This document shows positions 9,616 to 15,302 of a stretch of 15,302 nt of DNA, piece by piece (position 1 is the first letter of the stretch; every line of letters begins with the position of its first letter). The notes under the pieces were generated by a model that was not told the origin of the DNA, searched no databases, and saw nothing but the letters and a program-made list of their open reading frames with translations. The stretch lies in NCBI GenBank assembly GCA_050050115.1, contig JASFUX010000053.1, forward strand, positions 1-15,302, given 5' to 3'. The position numbers were made by a program, and so were the translations under genes. The DNA comes from JASFUX01 sp050050115 (lineage in GTDB: Bacteria; Pseudomonadota; Alphaproteobacteria; Caulobacterales; Maricaulaceae).

Positions 9616-9650
9616 AGAGCCCGGGCTCGTATCAATACCGATCGGGCTCT
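9616..9650 (-). other. 8-bp inverted repeat between the DUF4167 gene and the clpB promoter
   Basis: AGAGCCCG (9616-9623) and CGGGCTCT (9643-9650) are perfect inverted arms enclosing 19 bases. The left arm also overlaps a 12-base palindrome GAGCCCGGGCTC (9617-9628). It lies 25-60 bases after the DUF4167 stop and starts five bases upstream of the clpB -35 box. It may be a weak terminator for the upstream gene (no T-tract), or a protein-binding site. Confidence 0.35.
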
Positions 9651-9675
9651 TATCTCGCGCTACTGGAATCCAGCG

Positions 9676-10218
9676 CTACTGCGAGGCGGCGTTGTCGAGC
9701 GCCGTGGCCTCGTCTCCGGACGCCTCATCGCCCTCGCCCGACCGCGCGCGGCGCGGACGCCGGGTGCGGCGCGGCTTGCCCTCGTCGCCGGCATCAGCGC
9801 TCGCGGCGTCCGACGCTTCGGGATCGACCACCTCGAGCGGATTGCCCGCCGCGCGTTCGGAGGCTTGCTCCGAGGCGCCGCCGTCGTCGCCGCGCGAGCC
9901 GCCCTGCGCGCCGCCTTGAACGCTGTTCTGGCCGCCGCCTTGGCCGCCCTCGCGCTGGTCTTCGCCGCGATCGCGGGCGTGCTGCTGCTGTTGTTGCTGC
10001 TGAACCCTCAACACCCGGAAATAGTGCTCGGCATGCTGAAGGTAGCTCTCGGCCATGATGCGGTCCCCTGACGAGGTCGCATCGCGCGCGAGCTGTTGAT
10101 ACTTGTCGTAGATGTGGCTCGCGGAGCCGCGAATCTTGATGTCGGGCCCGTTGGACTCGAAGTTGCGATTCGACTGGCCGCCGTTCGGTTTGCGCCCGCG
10201 TCCGCGCTGCCGCTTCAT
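9676..10218 (-). CDS. DUF4167 domain-containing protein
   Basis: Protein of 180 residues with a basic, Arg/Lys/Gly-rich N-terminus (1-17) leading into the recognisable DUF4167 core. The core has NRNFESNGPDIKIRGSA (18-34), then YDKYQQLARDATSSGDR (37-53) and AESYLQHAEHYFR (56-68). The rest is low-complexity: seven consecutive Gln (73-79), a Gly/Gln-rich stretch (91-115), an acidic Ala/Asp/Glu region and a strongly basic patch RRTRRPRRAR (150-159). The family is alphaproteobacterial and has no settled function; the basic, disordered composition suggests nucleic-acid or ribosome association, which is an inference. The gene lies between prmC and clpB, an order I recall as common in alphaproteobacteria. 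AAGGA lies nine bases before the ATG. Confidence 0.93.
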   Translation of the reverse strand: MKRQRGRGRKPNGGQSNRNFESNGPDIKIRGSASHIYDKYQQLARDATSSGDRIMAESYLQHAEHYFRVLRVQQQQQQQHARDRGEDQREGGQGGGQNSVQGGAQGGSRGDDGGASEQASERAAGNPLEVVDPEASDAASADAGDEGKPRRTRRPRRARSGEGDEASGDEATALDNAASQ

Positions 10219-10514
10219 CTCAACATATCCTTGCTTTCTATGTCCGTGATCAACGCTCGATCGCGCCTGACCCCAATCGAGCCCTTACGGCTCGCTCACC
10301 AGGCATTCGCCGATTGCGTCGGGCTGGCGCACGCGTCAGAGCCTTGTCGTTGGTTTTGGGCTCTTTCGCGAGCAACCGTCCGGTTCACGCGCAACGTCAT
10401 CTCGACGCGCGCACCCCCAGAAGACCGTGAACGCGAGATCGACCGTAGCTTGCGCGCAATACATTTCCAAGCGGTTTTTCGCTGATCTCCGCAAGGCGGA
10501 ACAGCGCGACATGC
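10219..10514. other. Intergenic region between prmC and the DUF4167 gene
   Basis: This 296-bp gap holds no convincing gene; the short open frames crossing it have no family features. A compact hairpin lies next to the prmC stop (10480-10506), and a 6-bp hairpin CGAGCC-GTAAG-GGCTCG (minus strand, 10294-10278) sits about 60 bases upstream of the DUF4167 ATG, probably in its leader. I could not find a convincing -35/-10 pair, so the DUF4167 promoter remains unplaced. Confidence 0.4.
10480..10506 (-). terminator. Compact hairpin after prmC, possible weak terminator
   Basis: On the minus strand CGCTG pairs with CAGCG at the base and TCCGC pairs with GCGGA above a CTT loop, with a small asymmetric internal loop. 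It starts eight bases past the prmC stop. The bases after it are AAAAACC, not T-rich, so intrinsic termination would be weak. Confidence 0.3.
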
Positions 10515-11387
10515 TTAACACTTTTGACGGAATATTATCGCGCGCGCGCGCCCGGCGAGGTCGGTCCGGGTCTCGATTGCCGCCTCAGGCGCCGCTGCAC
10601 TGAAAAGCGCTGCAACCTCCGTTGCTTGGCCGGCGCCGATCTCGACCGCGCCGACGCCACCGGGGGCCAGCCGGGAGACGATCGCCGACGCAAGGCTGCG
10701 ATAGGCCGCAAGCCCGTCCGCTCCGCCGTCGAGCGCCAGGCGCGGCTCATGGTCGCGGACCTCGGGCTCCAGCCCGTCGAGTTCCGCGCTGGCGATGTAG
10801 GGCGGATTGGAGAGGATCGCATCGAAACACGCGCCGGCGCCGGTCGGATGCAGCGCCGCGTCCCAGCGACCGCAGACGAAGGCCGCGCGATCGGCGAGCC
10901 CGCAGGAGCGAGCGTTGCGCGCCGCGACGGCGAGCGCCGCCTCGCTCAAATCGACGCCGACGCCGAACCAGCCGGGGCGCTCGGAGAGGAACGCCAGCAG
11001 CAGCGTGCCCGGCCCAACGCCGAGGTCGAGCACGCGGCCCGTCTCGACGCCACAGGTGGCTTCGAGCGCGGCCTCGAGCACCTGTTCGGTCTCTGGCCGC
11101 GGGCAGAGCACGTCGGGCGTGATCTCAAGGTCGAGCGTCCAGAAGCCGGCCCGGCCGAGGATGTGCGCCATCGGCTCGCGCGCGACGCGGCGTGCAAGCA
11201 GCGCTTCGAAGCGTGTAACCTCGTCCGTGCTCAGAACGTAATCCGGATCGGCGGCGAGCGCTGCAGCACCAAGGCCGGTCGCCGCTTCCAGCAAAAGGCG
11301 CGCGTCAAGCGACGCGCTCTCGGCCCCTGCGGCGGCGAGGCGCGCCGCCGCGTCGCGACGGACGGCGGAGATGGTGTTCGTCTCCAG
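10515..11387 (-). CDS. prmC: Peptide chain release factor N5-glutamine methyltransferase PrmC
   Basis: S-adenosylmethionine-dependent enzyme that methylates the glutamine of the GGQ motif in release factors in the cytosol. The SAM-binding motif VLDLGVGPGTLLL and the catalytic NPPYIAS motif are clear, followed by the family's EPEVRDHEPRLALDGG segment. The frame is open up to the prfA stop codon at 11394-11396, but between that stop and the TTG at 11294 there is no ATG, GTG or TTG. Starting at the TTG would remove about 31 residues of the helical release-factor-binding domain, whose sequence (SAVRRDAAARLAAAG) is clearly family-like. I therefore place the start at CTG 11387, giving 290 residues, a normal length; ATC at 11372 is an alternative. 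The gene follows prfA directly and is probably translationally coupled to it. Confidence 0.93.
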   Translation of the reverse strand: METNTISAVRRDAAARLAAAGAESASLDARLLLEAATGLGAAALAADPDYVLSTDEVTRFEALLARRVAREPMAHILGRAGFWTLDLEITPDVLCPRPETEQVLEAALEATCGVETGRVLDLGVGPGTLLLAFLSERPGWFGVGVDLSEAALAVAARNARSCGLADRAAFVCGRWDAALHPTGAGACFDAILSNPPYIASAELDGLEPEVRDHEPRLALDGGADGLAAYRSLASAIVSRLAPGGVGAVEIGAGQATEVAALFSAAAPEAAIETRTDLAGRARAIIFRQKC

Positions 11388-11393
11388 CGCTCC

Positions 11394-12464
11394 TCACCCC
11401 TCCTCCATCGCCGCAAGCCTGGCGGCTTGGTCTTCGGACAAGAGCGCGTCGATCAGCTCGCCGAGATCGCCTTCCATCACCTGGGGCAGCTTGTGCAGCG
11501 TCAGGCCGATGCGGTGGTCGGTCACCCGACCTTGAGGAAAATTGTAAGTGCGTATGCGTTCGGAGCGATCGCCCGAGCCGACCTGGGACTTGCGCGTCTC
11601 GGCCCGCTCGGACGCCGCTTTCTCACGCTCCATGTCGTAGAGCCGGGTCTTCAGCACCTGCATCGCGATGGCGCGGTTCTGGTGCTGGGATTTCTCCGAG
11701 GACGTCACGACGATGCCGGTGGGGATGTGGGTGATCCGCACCGCACTGTCTGTGGTGTTGACGTGCTGACCCCCGGCGCCCGAGGCGCGCATGGTGTCGA
11801 TGCGGATGTCCTGCTCGCGCACCTCGATCTCGACGTCCTCGGGCGCGGGCAGCACGGCGACTGTCGCCGCCGAGGTGTGGATACGCCCGCCCGCCTCGGT
11901 GACGGGCACGCGCTGAACGCGGTGAACGCCGGACTCGAACTTCATCCGCCCAAAGACGCCCTCGCCGGTCACGGACGCGACGATCTCCTTGTAGCCGCCC
12001 GCCTCGCCAGGGCTTTCCGACAGCACCTCGACCTTCCAGCCGACCGAGGACGCATAGCGCTGGTACATGCGGAACAGATCGCCGGCGAACAGCGCCGCTT
12101 CGTCCCCGCCCGTGCCGGCGCGGATCTCGAGGATAGCGTCGGCGACGTCGTCCTTGTCCTTGGGCAGAAGCAGCAGCTGCAGCTCGTGCTCGAGCGCGGG
12201 AATCTTGTCTTTGACGGCCTGGCGCTCTTCTCGGGCCAGCTCGGCCATCTCCGCGTCGCCGCTCTCAGCCATCTCCTCGAGGTCTTGAAGCTCCTCGCGC
12301 GCCTTCGTGAGAGCGCGCGCGGCCTCGACCACCGGGGCAAGCTCGGCGTGCTCTTTGGAGAGCTTGACGATCTCCTCGCCGTCGGTCGCGGCGTTCATCC
12401 GCGCTTCGACCGCGTCAAAACGGTCGACGACCTGGGCGAGACGTGTTTCGGGTATGCGTGACAT
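11394..12464 (-). CDS. prfA: Peptide chain release factor 1
   Basis: Class I release factor that reads UAA and UAG in the ribosomal A site and triggers peptide release. It has 356 residues, the usual length. The stop-codon recognition tripeptide is PVT (187-189), the PxT form that identifies RF1 and not RF2 (SPF). The hydrolysis motif is GAGGQHVN (229-236), with Gln233 as the residue PrmC methylates. The coiled-coil domain 1 spans roughly the first 100 residues. The gene itself ends in TGA, which RF1 does not read. The ATG is chosen because MSRIPETRLAQVVDRFDAVEARM matches the usual RF1 N-terminus, but no Shine-Dalgarno sequence is visible; the bases just before the ATG are CTCCTC. A terminator for the upstream gene ends under 40 bases before this start. 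Confidence 0.98.
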   Translation of the reverse strand: MSRIPETRLAQVVDRFDAVEARMNAATDGEEIVKLSKEHAELAPVVEAARALTKAREELQDLEEMAESGDAEMAELAREERQAVKDKIPALEHELQLLLLPKDKDDVADAILEIRAGTGGDEAALFAGDLFRMYQRYASSVGWKVEVLSESPGEAGGYKEIVASVTGEGVFGRMKFESGVHRVQRVPVTEAGGRIHTSAATVAVLPAPEDVEIEVREQDIRIDTMRASGAGGQHVNTTDSAVRITHIPTGIVVTSSEKSQHQNRAIAMQVLKTRLYDMEREKAASERAETRKSQVGSGDRSERIRTYNFPQGRVTDHRIGLTLHKLPQVMEGDLGELIDALLSEDQAARLAAMEEG

Positions 12465-12489
12465 GAGGAGCGATCTAAGCCGGACCGGT

Positions 12490-12521
12490 GCAAAGGAAAA
12501 GAGGCGCGCGCCGCGCGCGCC
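12490..12521 (-). terminator. Intrinsic terminator between the two-helix membrane protein gene and prfA
   Basis: GGCGCGCG (12503-12510) and CGCGCGCC (12514-12521) form a perfect 8-bp GC stem with a 3-base loop. On the minus strand it is followed by CTCTTTTCCTTT, a T-rich tract. It lies 30 bases after the stop codon at 12551 and should end that transcript. Confidence 0.6.
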
Positions 12522-12550
12522 CCGTCCCGCCAGATCGCGTCAGGCTGCGC

Positions 12551-13180
12551 CTAGCCTCCCGACAACTCCGACAGCCGCTTCTTGAACTCCGGATTGCCGC
12601 GCACCCCGCCAGCCCTGATCATCGCGAAGATGTGGGCGATCCCGTAGATCACCAGGCCGATGAAAGCGCTGGCGATGAACGTCTTGGCGAGCGTCACGAA
12701 GCCGTCGTCGGAACTTCCCGAGGCCCAGTTCCAAACGAAGAAGACCACCACCGCCAGCACGGCGAACAGGATGAGGAACGGGAACATCGCCCAGTTGAGG
12801 GCCTTGTCGTTCTTATAATGCCGCCGGGAGTCATGGTTGTAGATGTGGATCACGGGCCCCTCGTCGCCACCGCCCATCAGCTGAAACACCGTGAGCTTCT
12901 GTCCCGGCGAGCACGGCACTTGGAAGTTCTTCAGCTCGATGGGATGCGCTTGGCCGTCCTCGCCGTCGATCATGATGTTCTGAAAGCGCGTGATCTTGGT
13001 CTCGATCCGTCCGCTCACAGGGGCCGACGCGCCCGTGCCGCCGACGGTGATGCCTTGCCCGCCGCTCACCGAGCCGGTGGTCTCCTCCTCGACCCGCGAC
13101 TCCGTGGTGTTCACCGTGCCCGTGAACGCCCCGATCTTGTAGCCCTTCAGCAGGGCCTTTCCTTCAGCGACCTGCTCCAA
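12551..13180 (-). CDS. Two-helix membrane protein of unknown function
   Basis: I do not recognise a named family. The protein has 209 residues. A soluble N-terminal part (1-128) begins with a Thr/Ser/Gly-rich, strand-like region (about 18-58), then SGRIETKITRFQNIMIDGED (57-76, Arg/Lys-rich strands) and a Cys90-containing segment, suggesting a small beta-rich domain. Two hydrophobic helices follow at about 130-151 and 163-187, and a short basic tail ends the protein. There is no N-terminal signal, so the beta domain is probably cytosolic. The start is TTG, supported by GGGGGAGG five bases upstream, a strong ribosome site; no ATG lies nearby in frame. A terminator follows it and a 191-bp gap precedes it, so it is probably monocistronic. 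Confidence 0.75.
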   Translation of the reverse strand: MEQVAEGKALLKGYKIGAFTGTVNTTESRVEEETTGSVSGGQGITVGGTGASAPVSGRIETKITRFQNIMIDGEDGQAHPIELKNFQVPCSPGQKLTVFQLMGGGDEGPVIHIYNHDSRRHYKNDKALNWAMFPFLILFAVLAVVVFFVWNWASGSSDDGFVTLAKTFIASAFIGLVIYGIAHIFAMIRAGGVRGNPEFKKRLSELSGG

Positions 13181-13306
13181 CGCCGCCTCCCCCTTTACTG
13201 TTGATCACAGGACGGAGTTTCAGACGCTTCTCGGCTCCATTGCGCCGCCAGCGTCCCCCCGCCATCGGTGAAACGTCAGCATAGATTTTCGCGAGAAGGA
13301 AGACCC

Positions 13307-13320
13307 GCGCTAAGAAGCGC
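13307..13320 (-). other. Short inverted repeat after the 118-residue gene
   Basis: GCGCT and AGCGC enclose TCTT (minus strand). It is followed by GGGTCTTCCTTCTCGCG, moderately T-rich. It lies in the 191-bp gap 13181-13371, where I see nothing else that I can name. It may be a weak terminator for the ispG transcript. Confidence 0.25.
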
Positions 13321-13371
13321 CGGTCAAGAGCATCGCTGATGGAGCAACGCTATCACGCGTCGCCTAACGCC

Positions 13372-13728
13372 TCAGCTCGCCGCCAGCGCGCTGGCGAGCA
13401 GCTGATCGAGCACCGAGCCGCGGGAGTTCTCCTCGGCCTCATTCCGCCCTTGCAGCTTCGAGCCGACGGGCTGCTCGTGGCCCTGTTCTTCGAACGCGAC
13501 CATCCGCTTGCCGACCAGATCGATCATCTGCAGGAGGCTCAACAGGTCTGTGGACATCTGCGGGGTCTGGCGCAGCAGAAAGCGCCATTCGCCCCCTTCC
13601 TTGTGGATGCGGGCGACGTGCACCTCGCCGTGGCAAATGTCGAACACCGGCGCGTCAGCGCCGCGGGGCCATCCCTCCATGAACCCCCACTTGCCTGGCG
13701 AAAAAAAGCCATTGTCTTCCAGCGACAT
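13372..13728 (-). CDS. Small cytosolic protein of unknown function downstream of ispG
   Basis: I do not recognise a named family. It has 118 residues and no signal or membrane segment. The first half is rich in aromatic and charged residues (NGFFSPGKWGFMEGWPRG at 6-23, then FDICHGEVHVARI at 29-41 and EWRFLLRQ at 47-54), consistent with a small beta-sheet domain. Residues about 56-80 form an amphipathic helix (TDLLSLLQMIDLVGKRM, 60-76), and the tail is acidic then Ala/Leu-rich. A Cys32-His33 pair has no assigned role. It begins 12 bases after the ispG stop, with GAGG about ten bases before its ATG, so the two genes are almost certainly on one message. Function in relation to isoprenoid synthesis is not established. 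Confidence 0.8.
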   Translation of the reverse strand: MSLEDNGFFSPGKWGFMEGWPRGADAPVFDICHGEVHVARIHKEGGEWRFLLRQTPQMSTDLLSLLQMIDLVGKRMVAFEEQGHEQPVGSKLQGRNEAEENSRGSVLDQLLASALAAS

Positions 13729-13740
13729 GCGCCAGCAGCC

Positions 13741-14901
13741 TCATTCTGCCGCCGTGCTTTCGGCGACGCCCCCGCCTGCTCCCTCGCGCAGCGCGCGCAG
13801 CTCGGCCGCCCGGCGCTCCACAGCCTCGACAATACGATCAATCATCTCCGCGTTCGAGACCTTTTCATCAGCTTTGCCGTTGACGTACATCATTCCCGCG
13901 CCCGCGCCGCCGCCGGTGAAACCCAATTCCGTGTAGGCGGCTTCGCCCGGTCCGTTGACCACGCAGCCGATGATCGACAGCGAAATCGGCTCGGCGATGT
14001 GGGCGAGGCGCTGCTCCAGCTCGGTCACCGTGGCGATCACGTCGAAGCCCTGACGCGCGCATGACGGGCAAGCGACGATATTCACCCCGCGCGAGCGAAT
14101 TCCCAGCGATTTGAGGATGTCGAAGCCGACCTTCACCTCCTCGACCGGATCGTCCGAGAGCGAAACGCGAATGGTGTCGCCGATCCCGGCCCACAGCAGG
14201 CCGCCCAGTCCGATCGCGGATTTCACCGAACCGTGCCGCCGCCCGCCCGCTTCGGTGACGCCCAGGTGAAGCGGCGCGTCGGTCGCTTCGGCGAGCTGCT
14301 GATAGGCCGCGACGGTCAGGTACACGTCCGAGGCCTTCACCGAAATCTTGTAGTCGCGGAAGTCGTGCTCTTCGAGCACGGCGGCGTGCGCGAGCGCGCT
14401 TTCGACCATCGCGTCGGGACAAGGCTCGCCGTACTTCTCCAGGAGTTGACGCTCGAGCGAGCCCGCGTTGACGCCGATGCGCATCGAGCAGCCGTGATCC
14501 TTGGCCGCCTGAACGACCTCGCGCACGCGGTCCTTCGAACCAATGTTGCCCGGATTGATCCTCAAGCACGCCGCGCCGGCTTCGGCGGCTTCGATGGCGC
14601 GCTTGTAGTGGAAGTGAATGTCCGCCACGAGCGGAACGGCCGCCGCCCGCGCGATCTCGGCGAAGGCTTTCGTGGAGTCCTCGTCCGGACAAGACACGCG
14701 GACGATGTCGGCGCCCGCTTCTTCAAGCCGACGGATCTGATCGATCGTCGCAGCGGCGTCGGAGGTCGGCGTATTGGTCATCGACTGGACCGAGATCGGC
14801 GCGTCGCCGCCGACCGTGACGTCGCCCACGCGCACGGGGCGCGACTTGCGCCGCTCGATCATGCGCCAGGGCCGGACGGCTCGGGCGTCGGCATCGTTCA
14901 T
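13741..14901 (-). CDS. ispG: 4-hydroxy-3-methylbut-2-enyl diphosphate synthase (flavodoxin-type) IspG
   Basis: Cytosolic iron-sulfur enzyme that converts 2-C-methyl-D-erythritol 2,4-cyclodiphosphate to HMBPP, the penultimate step of the MEP isoprenoid pathway. It has 386 residues and the two-domain bacterial form: a TIM barrel (about 20-265) and a C-terminal [4Fe-4S] domain. The cluster ligands are Cys278 and Cys281 in ACPSCARQG and Cys313 in GCVVNGPGE, with Glu320 as the fourth ligand; the spacing equals that of the E. coli enzyme. SVQSMTNTPT near residue 37 is the conserved start of the barrel. The ATG at 14901 lacks a clear Shine-Dalgarno sequence; Met14 is an alternative. Reducing power usually comes from a flavodoxin. 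The gene leads a transcript with the 118-residue protein. Confidence 0.97.
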   Translation of the reverse strand: MNDADARAVRPWRMIERRKSRPVRVGDVTVGGDAPISVQSMTNTPTSDAAATIDQIRRLEEAGADIVRVSCPDEDSTKAFAEIARAAAVPLVADIHFHYKRAIEAAEAGAACLRINPGNIGSKDRVREVVQAAKDHGCSMRIGVNAGSLERQLLEKYGEPCPDAMVESALAHAAVLEEHDFRDYKISVKASDVYLTVAAYQQLAEATDAPLHLGVTEAGGRRHGSVKSAIGLGGLLWAGIGDTIRVSLSDDPVEEVKVGFDILKSLGIRSRGVNIVACPSCARQGFDVIATVTELEQRLAHIAEPISLSIIGCVVNGPGEAAYTELGFTGGGAGAGMMYVNGKADEKVSNAEMIDRIVEAVERRAAELRALREGAGGGVAESTAAE

Positions 14902-14929
14902 CTTGGTCGTCCGTCTGCGTCTTGTCGCC

Positions 14930-14948
14930 GTCGGCGTCGCGCGCCGAC
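14930..14948 (-). other. Hairpin between the right-edge gene and ispG
   Basis: GTCGGCG (14930-14936) and CGCCGAC (14942-14948) form a perfect 7-bp stem with a 5-base loop in the 65-bp gap upstream of ispG. No T-tract follows on the minus strand. It may be a weak terminator or a leader structure of ispG. Confidence 0.3.
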
Positions 14949-14966
14949 CTCGCAGCCCTAAACCGA

Positions 14967-15302
14967 TCAGTCCCTGAGGTCGAGGTCCGCGGCGCCGTCG
15001 GCCGCGGTGTCTCCGCCTGCCGGACCGGCGGCAGCGGCGGCTTCGGCCGGGTCGGCCACAGGCTCGACGTCGCCGACGATGATCGCGGGCAGCACCTCTT
15101 CGGTGATCACATCGTCCTCGACCGGCAGCTCGGGCGTGACCAGGCTGGCCTCGCGCTCGATTTCCGAGACGATCTCGTCGGCGACCCGTTCTGACTCCGC
15201 GCGCACCGCGGCGGCGACCTCGGGCGGCGGCGCGGCCGGCTCGATTGCAGCCTCGACGACGGGCGCGGCGACGACGCCGACCTGGGCGGCGCCGAATTCG
15301 CG
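14967..15302 (-). CDS. C-terminal part of an unidentified acidic Ala/Pro-rich protein, 5' end outside window
   Basis: The reading frame is open to the right edge, so only the last 111 residues are seen. They are low-complexity: a Val/Ala/Pro stretch (APVVEAAIEPAAPPPEVAAA), then an acidic helix-like segment (ESERVADEIVSEIEREAS), then PELPVEDDVITEEVLP and a Gly/Ala/Asp tail ending LDLRD. No domain is recognisable. In several alphaproteobacteria a RodZ-like helix-turn-helix membrane protein lies upstream of ispG, and this could be its tail, but nothing in the visible sequence proves that. It ends 65 bases before ispG and may be co-transcribed with it. The in-frame GTG at 15206 is unlikely to be the start, since the same composition continues upstream. 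Confidence 0.65.
   Translation of the reverse strand, partial: REFGAAQVGVVAAPVVEAAIEPAAPPPEVAAAVRAESERVADEIVSEIEREASLVTPELPVEDDVITEEVLPAIIVGDVEPVADPAEAAAAAGPAGGDTAADGAADLDLRD

Noticed and set aside
10336..10521. 61-codon minus-strand frame in the prmC-DUF4167 gap
   Set aside because: It has no recognisable features and no ribosome site, and it overlaps the prmC 3' end.
10524..12461. A 645-codon plus-strand open frame antisense to prfA and prmC
   Set aside because: It is the mirror of two certain genes; its product is Arg/Gly-rich without domains, as expected for an antisense frame in high-GC DNA.

Overview
The window is a high-GC stretch from an alphaproteobacterium. The gene order, with ispG and then prfA, prmC, a DUF4167 gene and clpB along one strand, together with the protein sequences, fits a Caulobacterales/Hyphomonadaceae-like genome. 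The placement is an inference from gene order and protein style, because there is no rRNA gene in the window. Thirteen of the fourteen genes lie on the minus strand. The only plus-strand gene is the M23 peptidase at the left edge.

Layout from left to right: an M23 metallopeptidase cut by the left edge (2-1390, +); a 169-bp pair of inverted palindromic repeat units filling a convergent gap (1396-1564); a MerR/TipAS-type regulator with a MerR-style promoter and operator (1576-2426); a membrane protein with a long disordered N-terminus (2474-3658); a flavodoxin-like protein (3829-4314); a type B carboxylesterase with its own terminator (4403-5907); a small zinc-finger-like four-helix membrane protein (6048-6755); the ClpB disaggregase with a sigma-32-like promoter (6874-9610); a DUF4167 protein (9676-10218); PrmC (10515-11387) and its substrate RF1/PrfA (11394-12464); a two-helix membrane protein ended by a terminator (12503-13180); a 118-residue protein directly behind ispG (13372-13728); IspG (13741-14901); and the acidic, Ala/Pro-rich C-terminus of a gene cut by the right edge (14967-15302).

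Three functional groups stand out. Translation termination: PrfA is the UAA/UAG release factor, and PrmC methylates its GGQ glutamine. The two genes are separated only by a stop codon and a few bases, so they are probably co-transcribed and translationally coupled. Protein quality control: ClpB sits under a recognisable heat-shock promoter. Isoprenoid supply: IspG carries out the penultimate MEP-pathway step and shares a transcript with the small 118-residue gene. The region 1-6755 is more accessory in character (regulator, esterase, flavodoxin-like protein, orphan membrane proteins).

I found no phage, insertion sequence, CRISPR array, toxin-antitoxin pair, secretion island, tRNA or rRNA gene, and no convincing new multi-gene system. 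The points most worth a second look are the missing canonical start codon of prmC, the paired inverted repeat element, the shortened catalytic domain of the esterase, a three-copy linear motif in an orphan membrane protein, and the promoters of clpB and the MerR gene.
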